Of a stretch of DNA of 64,000 nucleotides, positions 57,585-64,000 are shown piece by piece. The stretch lies in the NCBI RefSeq assembly GCF_011745365.1, contig NW_024468911.1, forward strand, positions 552,759 through 616,758, read 5' to 3'. The position numbers and the translations under genes were made by a program. The stretch comes from Cryphonectria parasitica EP155 (lineage: Eukaryota > Ascomycota > Sordariomycetes > Diaporthales > Cryphonectriaceae). A model generated the notes under the pieces. It made no database searches, had not been told where the DNA came from, and saw only the letters and a program-made list of their open reading frames with translations. The first letter of the stretch is position 1; every line of letters begins with the position of its first letter.

Positions 57585-58865
57585 CGTGTGTGGAGAGGAG
57601 GAAAGAGAGCTCGCGATGCGGTCAGGTCAGGGCAGGGCAGGACGGCGACGACGAGGAGGAGGAGGAGGAGCTCCTCCTGTCTGGCGCATTCAGAAATATA
57701 TCGTGCTCGTGAAGGAAAAGAACGCTGGTTGGTGCATGCATCTGTTTTGTTTGTATACGATCGGCCGGCGTCGAGGTTTGTTGGGTTGTGGGTGATCAAT
57801 GGCCCCGTATCCCGTTGTCCCCAACCTACGTAATGGGGTCGATGTGGTGCCGTGTGTGGTTCGAGGCTGAAAATACAATACGACCAACAGCACGCGGGTG
57901 GAGCTGGCAGCTGAAGGTGGCCCTGAAGCCTGACCCCTGTTGGTTCTCTGCTGCTGCCCGGACTGACAGTGACGGGCAGTAAGCCCCAGTACTATTACAG
58001 CCAGCCTACTACTGCGGATACCGCCACTGTGGTAACTGCCATCCGCGCCAGCAAACCCCTCCCCCCACTATAACCCACTACCAATATCCATCGTTTGCTG
58101 TTGATCATCGCACCATACACCAAGTACTATGTGGTGACCAGTGATTTGTATGGAAATCAGTTACTATGCCGCTACAGGACTATGCAGAACCCAGTCAAAC
58201 ACCCAAACAGACGTCATCCCGAAAAGCCAATTCACATAGTACTGTGTCTATATATAAATAAATATATATACCTTGTCAGTTCTCAGGCACTATTCAAACC
58301 AATGAGCGACAACGGCAATACGGGATGAATAAAAGGCTACGGGATATTCAGGGTGATCGGACTCCGGTGCAATACTGACGCCGATGCCGACACCCCAACA
58401 AAGACAAAGCCGTGGCTGATGACACTTATGGAGCAATTACGAGACGAGGTTAGCACTCTTTTCTAGATATGTACTCGTCATGCGGGCCTCAGCGAAACCT
58501 GGCTGTTACCACACGGAGAGATTCTATTCCCCTTCAGGCGAAATCCTCCCCTTAGTCATTTTTGTATGATTCCACTATGGTCTGGTACATTACACGCACG
58601 ACGCATTCTCTATTTGTACCCGAATCCGAGGGTTTTCTCTCCCTCTCTCCTTAAGTCCGCTTGCACCCGATGAATGATGGATTTCTGAGCCGCCCCTAGA
58701 ATACAGACACGTACACAGAGAGACAGAAAGAGAGAGGGGAAAAAAAAAAGAAGACCATGTAGACAACAAGCCAAGTGAAAGCCACAACATCCTGCTTACG
58801 CACTTAAAAGAAGGCATCTGCCCCCTTTTCCTTGATCTTCCTCGAGATTGTGAGAAGAGTAGGAA
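57585..58865. promoter_or_regulatory. Divergent intergenic region, SPO7 / CLD1-like
   Basis: 1.28 kb between the start of SPO7 (-) and the upstream start of the CLD1-like gene (+). It contains both promoters, an A/T-rich part at 58090-58330 with TATATATA near 58262 and a run of A at 58741-58750. No supported gene. Confidence 0.6.
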
Positions 58866-60936
58866 ATGCTAGTATTCAGACGCAACTGCACTCACCACCA
58901 ACTGCTGCGATATTCCTGCTCATATTTGTTGTCATCTACAACTACTTTTTCGACGTGTTCGTCATCTTCATCTCTCTTGCCATCTCCATTTTTGTCCTCA
59001 TTGAAATTCCACAACTCATCGAGGTTCAACATCCGTGTCAGGCCACCTTCCTCGCCCACGTGCAGTCCCAGTGGCAGCAGGAGCAACAGCAGTACCCGAA
59101 GCAGCGGCAGTGGCAGTGGCAGTGGCAGTAGCAGCACTAAACACCCCTACCACCACTATTACTACGACTCTAAGTCTACTAATCCCCGCCGCCGCCGGCC
59201 TGTTAACGTCAACGCCTACGGCCTCGGAACAATGTCTACCGTGGCAATTCCTCAACAACCTCAACCTCTCTTTCCCCCACCCACCCACTCGCATACAGAC
59301 CCTCTCCCCAACGACCACGACCACCACAACAACAACAATACTCCCAGCGACTTCTCTGACGTCGAGACGCCCTCTGCCTCGTCTTCTCAGGAGGCACTTC
59401 CTACAAAACGATTCAGAAAGTCACGGACAAAATCCGCAAAGGTGGCGCAACACACGAACAAGCCGGGGGCGCCCGGGGAGCAGAAACTCATGTCAGGATT
59501 CTTTCCTCTGTCCTTACGAGATGCTGCTCACCAATGGGTATGTGGTTTCCCTGTTCTGCTAGATTTCCTTCCCATCTGTCTCGAACTGAGAGGCTAACAT
59601 GATCGCTGCGGCAAAGTGGACCAACATCTCCCCGCCCATGTCCGAGAGGGCCGTTCTCAATCTCATTCCCTACCTTAAGGAGGCCGTCTCCTCTCCTACC
59701 ACCACCTCTTCCTCCGAGCTCACCACCGCCACACCCGACCCCTTTGGCCACCGGATATGGCGCTCCACCATGGTTGCCCTCTCGGGCAAGAACCGTGTGC
59801 TGAACGAGTACTCAGTCGAGCGTGTTGGTGAGCCCGCCGAGGAGACCCTCGTCATGCTGCACGGTTACGGTGCCGGCCTGGGCCTCTTTTACCAGAACTT
59901 CGAGCCTGCTACCCGTGTCAAGGGCTGGCGCCTCTACGCTCTCGACATGCTGGGCATGGGCAACTCGTCGCGGCCCCCCTTCCGCATCAGGGCCAAGGAC
60001 GCCGCCGAGAAGACCGTCGAGGCCGAGAGCTTCTTCATCGACGCCCTCGAGGAGTGGAGGAAGATCCGCAACATTGAGAAGTTCACCCTGCTGGGCCACT
60101 CCCTGGGCGGCTACCTCGCCGTCTCCTACGCCCTCAAGTACCCAGGCCGCCTCAACAAGCTCATCCTCGCCTCTCCTGTCGGCGTCCCCGAGAATCCCTA
60201 CGCCTCCAAGGCCGAGCTGCCCGCGCCGGGCTCCTCCACCCTCGCCAACGAGTTCACCCAGTCCCAGGAGAGCATTGTCCACCAGGACAACACCAACTCC
60301 ATCTCCGCCACCAAGCACGTCCCCCAAGCCGCCGCCCCCGCTCGCACCATCCCAGGCTGGTTCGCCTGGCTGTGGGACGCCAACCTCTTCTCACCCTTCA
60401 GCATCGTGCGCGCCGCCGGTCCTCTCGGCCCGCGCTTTACTGCTGGCTGGACCAGCCGCCGCTTCAACCACCTGCCGCGCCAGGAAGCCGAAGCCCTGCA
60501 CGTCTATGCCTACAACCTGTTCCGCCAGAAAGGCAGCGGCGAGTTCGCCCTCAGCTACATCCTCGCCCCCGGTGCCTACGCCCGCAACCCTCTGATCAAC
60601 CGCATCGACCGGGTCGGCCGTGGTGTCACCCCCGACAACAAGAAGGAGACGGGTCTCCCTGTCGTCTTTATGTACGGCGACAGCGACTGGATGGACGTCG
60701 CCGGCGGCTTCGCCAGCGAGGAGAAGATCAAGAAGCGTGTAGAGAAGGCTCTCATGGAGGGAACCCCCGATGAGAGGCGCGATGAGAACGGCAGCGCCAA
60801 AGTTGTTATCGTCCGCAGGGCCGGCCATCACTTGTATCTCGACAACCCGGACGAGTTCAACGAATACCTGAAGAAAGAGCTAGAAGAGACGAGGGATTAT
60901 AATCGCCGGAGGAGGGAACAGGGCTTATCCGTCTGA
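58866..60936 (+). CDS. CLD1/ABHD4-5-type alpha/beta hydrolase
   Basis: Exons 58866-59537 and 59617-60936 (79-nt intron with GCTAAC branch point) give 663 aa; starting at the in-frame ATG at 59232 gives 541 aa. The family includes yeast Cld1, a mitochondrial cardiolipin deacylase, and human ABHD4/ABHD5. The nucleophile elbow is GHSLGG (Ser386), preceded by the oxyanion segment MLHGYGAG. Near the C-terminus HHLYLD (His628, Asp633) carries the catalytic His and the Hx4D motif of this subfamily. The longer start encodes MLVFRRNCTHHQLLRYSCSYLLSS..., basic, Ser-rich and free of acidic residues for more than 100 positions, as in a mitochondrial presequence. With the short start the protein opens on a proline- and histidine-rich disordered region. 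Substrate specificity is inferred. Confidence 0.9.
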
Positions 60937-61484
60937 GCACCAGGTCAACCCCTCCTGTAAAGGGCGGGGGTTGCCTACTCTCTTCCGTTCTGAAGAACTC
61001 TATATATAAACTAATACGAGGCAAAGAAGGAGAAAGATGATGATGAAGATACATGGACTGACATTAGCTTGGCGTTGAGGATTGGGCGGCGTTTGTATAC
61101 ACGGCAAAGAGAGTGTGCCTGTGAAAGAGAAGGAGAACTTTTAAACTACATCTGTCGAGAGAGTGAGAGACAAAACAGCGAGCCATTATGGGTAGGGGAC
61201 GGAGGGCGTCTTGAGACGCATTCATGAGCCGGTTAGACAAGACCTTTCTATAATTAGATGACGAGAACCCGTATTCTTAGCAAGAAGAGAAATTACAAAA
61301 GTATTTCCATGTCTTGATCACAACAATTCTTGAAGAGTAAAGTAATCCTCGTATGAGAGTTAGAGTGAGAGAGAGTGAGAGAGAGAGGGAGAGAGAGAAA
61401 GGTGAGCCAAGTGAGAGGGACCAATATTGGTATAAAATGAGGATCAACAAATCATCACATAGTACAGAACGATCAGTTCATCCT

Positions 61485-61517
<33 letters not shown>

Positions 61518-61818
61518 AGCAGCCTCATGATTCCCAGAATAGCCCTGCTTTCAAACGAAGGTATATATATATGAATGATTTTCCCCCTTCCAGATATCAT
61601 CATATCGTTCGGCATGGAAGGCTGTCCAACTGCATGAATAAAACCACAACCATTGCCCTCTTTCGTATACACTTGAGTAATAAAAGAATGAATAAAAAAA
61701 CATTACACAAAAAAGTCATTACATGTTATAAAGGGATGTCCATTCATTCTAACCCATCAACGCTGTCCTTGTAATCCAATTCCATGCACCCCATGCGCTC
61801 ACTCAAACACACACTCTC
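60937..61818. other. Convergent spacer with GA tract and poly(A)
   Basis: 882 nt between the 3' ends of the CLD1-like gene (+) and the kelch gene (-). A GA-rich tract lies at about 61361-61400 and a 29-A run at 61487-61515. A/T-rich flanks with AATAAA-like elements at 61635 and 61679. No supported gene. Confidence 0.6.
61487..61515. repeat. Poly(A) run, 29 nt
   Basis: The longest homopolymer in the window, non-coding. No coding relic or clear target-site duplication is visible beside it. Confidence 0.95.
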
Positions 61819-64000
61819 TCAGTCTTCCCCGCCCAGATCCTCCTGGCTCTCTCTAAACGCACTTCTCCTACCGCTGCCCGGCGGAGGCGCCTCGCCCCTG
61901 GCCACCACAGGGCTGACGACGGCCCCAACATAGTCTTCGGCCTCGACCGTGCTCCCCGTCGGTGGAGACACCACAGCAGGCAGCTTGCCGTCCTGCGGGC
62001 TGCTCCGCGCGTTGGCGGCTGCGACGGCGCCCTCCTCGAGGATAGGCGGGCTCGCGACCCGGCCGCTGATGGTCTGCGACTGGTGCTGCTGCTGCTGGGG
62101 CGGCGCCACGCTGGCGATGGTCGCGTCCATGGTGCTCACCGTCGCGGGGTCCGACAGGTTGCGCATGTGCGTGCTCTCGCGCTCGCTGAGCACCGACACG
62201 CCCGAGCTGCCTCGTACGCCGCCGGGCCTGTTACTGTTGCTGTTGTTGTCGTTATTGTTCTGCACCGTCGTCGCAGCTGGTGCCGAGGACCGCCCGCCTA
62301 TGTGCTCGCTTGACACGGGCAGTTCTGGGAGGGTCTTGTTGGGGTCGTATTCTGCCGACAGGGATTTGGGCAGGACTGCCGAGTCTGGGACGGCGGGGCT
62401 GGGCTTTGCTTGTTTGGGGGATGCTGGATGGGGCCCCGCGGCGGAGGAGGTGGCGTGTGAGGTGGACGATGGAGGCGCGGGCGGCGATGTAGTGTTGCGC
62501 TGGTAGGAGGTACTGCTCACGACGCTGCCCTGGTCGGTATTCTGGATCGAGCTGTTGTAGGGGTAGGAGCGCACGCCCTGCGAGGGGGTTGCACTGCTGA
62601 AGCGCGGGCCGTCGGTGTAGACGGACGACGTAGGATGGTCAGAGAGCTCTGCGACGAGAGGATTCGCTGCGAGAGTCAAGAAAAGTCAGCATGAAATACA
62701 ACACAATAGAGGCTACATGCGGTCCAGGAAGATCTTTTGATCAAAAGAAGAAGAAAAGAAATGGAGGCCTGGGGAGGGGCTTACCTGGCAGCTCGAAGAG
62801 GATGCCCGTCCCGTCTATCTCATGGTGAATGGGTTGTGTCGTCTGCTGCATGTCTTGTTGCGGGTGCTCACGCCAGTTTTGCATGAACGGGTATTGGGGA
62901 TTGTTTTCGAACCTCGGCCCTTCTGGCGTCGGGCTGGGATGCGCGAGCTCCTCGCTGGTCGTGACCGTCTCGTCCTTGGGCTCCGCCACCCTCTGCCCGT
63001 TCATCCACGATATGATATTCTTCCACTTGTCGTCCGATGGCGCCACGCTCATGCCGCCGTTGGCCTTCATCAGCTTCCGACGTCTCCAGACGATGATACC
63101 CACGGCGACGGACGACACGAAGATGAGGCCCAGGAGAACGCCCAGCAGGGGCGCGAGGTACTTGGGCACACCACTGCCGCCGCCGCTCTTGGTCGTTGGC
63201 GTGTACGTGGGGTTGGTTACTGAGGTCGAGGTCGACTCGGGGTAAGGGTACCAAGTCGAGATCTTGGAGGTGGCGTACGCGGTCTGGAAGACGGCGCCCA
63301 GGGCCGACGTATCCCAGCTCTTGGGCGCAGTGGACGTTGCGCCGCCGGACCCATCGCCCCCAATCGCGTTGTAGATGACGCTGGGCACAGCATAGTCCGA
63401 GTAGACTGTCGGGTCGTAGCGGTCGAGCCACTGCGCGGAGCTCACGTTGAAGATCTGGATAATGTCGGGCACGCAGTCATAAACAGTGCTAGCCTGCGCC
63501 GGCTGGCCGCCAATGACCATCATCTGGTCTGGATACGGCATGACACATTTGTGTCCTGCACGCGCGTATCCCGAGCGTGCCGTGCTGGCCTGTTTCCACG
63601 TGAAGCTGGGCAGCGACAAGATCCAGACTGCGTCGTTCCAGTACGAGTCGTCCGTCGCGTGAAGACCATCATAGCCGCCATACCAGTAGATGTTGAAACT
63701 CGAGTAGTCTGCGGCTGGCTGCATGACCGCACAGCCCTGCGCCAGCTGTCCTGGGCCGCCTGTTGTCTTCTGCGTATACCACGCCTTGTTTGCGATATCG
63801 TAGACGTTGATGCTTGTCATGAAGGCCGGGCTTTGGTCCTCCTGTGGCGTGAATCTTTTAGTATCGAGCTGTTGCTGAGCGAGAAAAGAAGAAGAAGAAG
63901 AAGAACAAGAGAAATAGGGACGGAATGGATTTTCACTTACACTTGCGGTCTCGTTTTCCGAGACGTGGTCAGCCGTCACAAATTCAGGATACACCACACC
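61819..64000 (-). CDS. Kelch-repeat single-pass membrane protein, 5' end beyond the window
   Basis: Exons 62666-61819, 63841-62785 and at least 64000-63941 give 654 C-terminal residues; the N-terminus lies to the right of the window. The visible lumenal part has kelch-like motifs: INVYDIANKAWYTQKTTG, WYGGYDG...DAVWILSLPSFTWKQ, and RAGHKCVMPYPDQMMVIGG. A transmembrane segment (PLLGVLLGLIFVSSVAVGIIVW) is followed by WRRRKLMK and a 370-residue disordered S/P/Q-rich cytosolic tail. Fungal proteins of this layout are usually extracellular kelch propellers with a membrane anchor. A cell-surface sensor or wall-linked role is conceivable but not shown. Splice frames close exactly at both introns (99 and 118 nt). 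Confidence 0.88.

Noticed and set aside
56457..57833. 458-codon plus-strand frame antisense to SPO7
   Set aside because: It mirrors the SPO7 coding frame and arises from GC-rich third positions. Its translation is low-complexity G/E/A/V with no domain, whereas the minus strand encodes a clear SPO7 protein.

Overview
This is a nuclear segment from a filamentous ascomycete fungus, most likely a Sordariomycete. The genes carry short introns (49-170 nt) with GTRNGT donors, CTRAC-like branch points and YAG acceptors. The recognised proteins are eukaryotic and include fungal-type members such as END3, SPO7 and a three-exon acyl-CoA-binding protein. Coding regions are GC-rich at third positions, and spacers hold microsatellites and homopolymers. 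I found no rRNA, tRNA, CRISPR array, intact transposon or plasmid feature. The genus cannot be fixed from the sequence alone.

I support 21 protein genes. Exon coordinates were worked out by hand; the spliced frame closes exactly in every multi-exon model. 1-17 kb: a gene-poor left edge; an F-box-like protein (+); inositol monophosphatase (-); a small single-pass membrane protein (-); a membrane-anchored histidine acid phosphatase/phytase (-); a 613-aa RS-containing hypothetical protein (-); then a 2.7-kb spacer. 17-30 kb: a small polytopic membrane protein (-) divergent from SEC62 (+); secreted RNase T2 (-) divergent from acyl-CoA-binding protein (+); tyrosyl-DNA phosphodiesterase TDP1 (-) divergent from an EPS1-like transmembrane disulfide isomerase (+).

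30-46 kb: a nine-exon phospholipase D (-) with an 11-nt micro-exon; a 5-kb gene-poor stretch; a GNAT acetyltransferase (+); an AIF/FSP1-type FAD oxidoreductase (+); a type II membrane glycosyltransferase-like protein (+). 46-64 kb: END3 (-); a 929-aa hypothetical protein (-) with a possible leader intron; an atypical dual-specificity phosphatase (-); SPO7 (-) divergent from a CLD1/ABHD4-5-type alpha/beta hydrolase (+); and a kelch-repeat membrane protein (-) that runs off the right edge.

Several genes touch phospholipid and inositol metabolism: inositol monophosphatase, phytase-like phosphatase, acyl-CoA-binding protein, phospholipase D, SPO7 and the CLD1-like hydrolase. ER and secretory functions (SEC62, EPS1-like, SPO7, a KKxx-tailed membrane protein) and endocytosis (END3) are also present. 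These are mostly housekeeping genes and I see no secondary-metabolite cluster. No feature here clearly amounts to an undescribed system. The most notable points are the 11-nt micro-exon, a splice donor that itself forms the apparent stop codon of the F-box gene, alternative starts giving the CLD1-like enzyme a presequence-like N-terminus, and the signal-anchored phytase.
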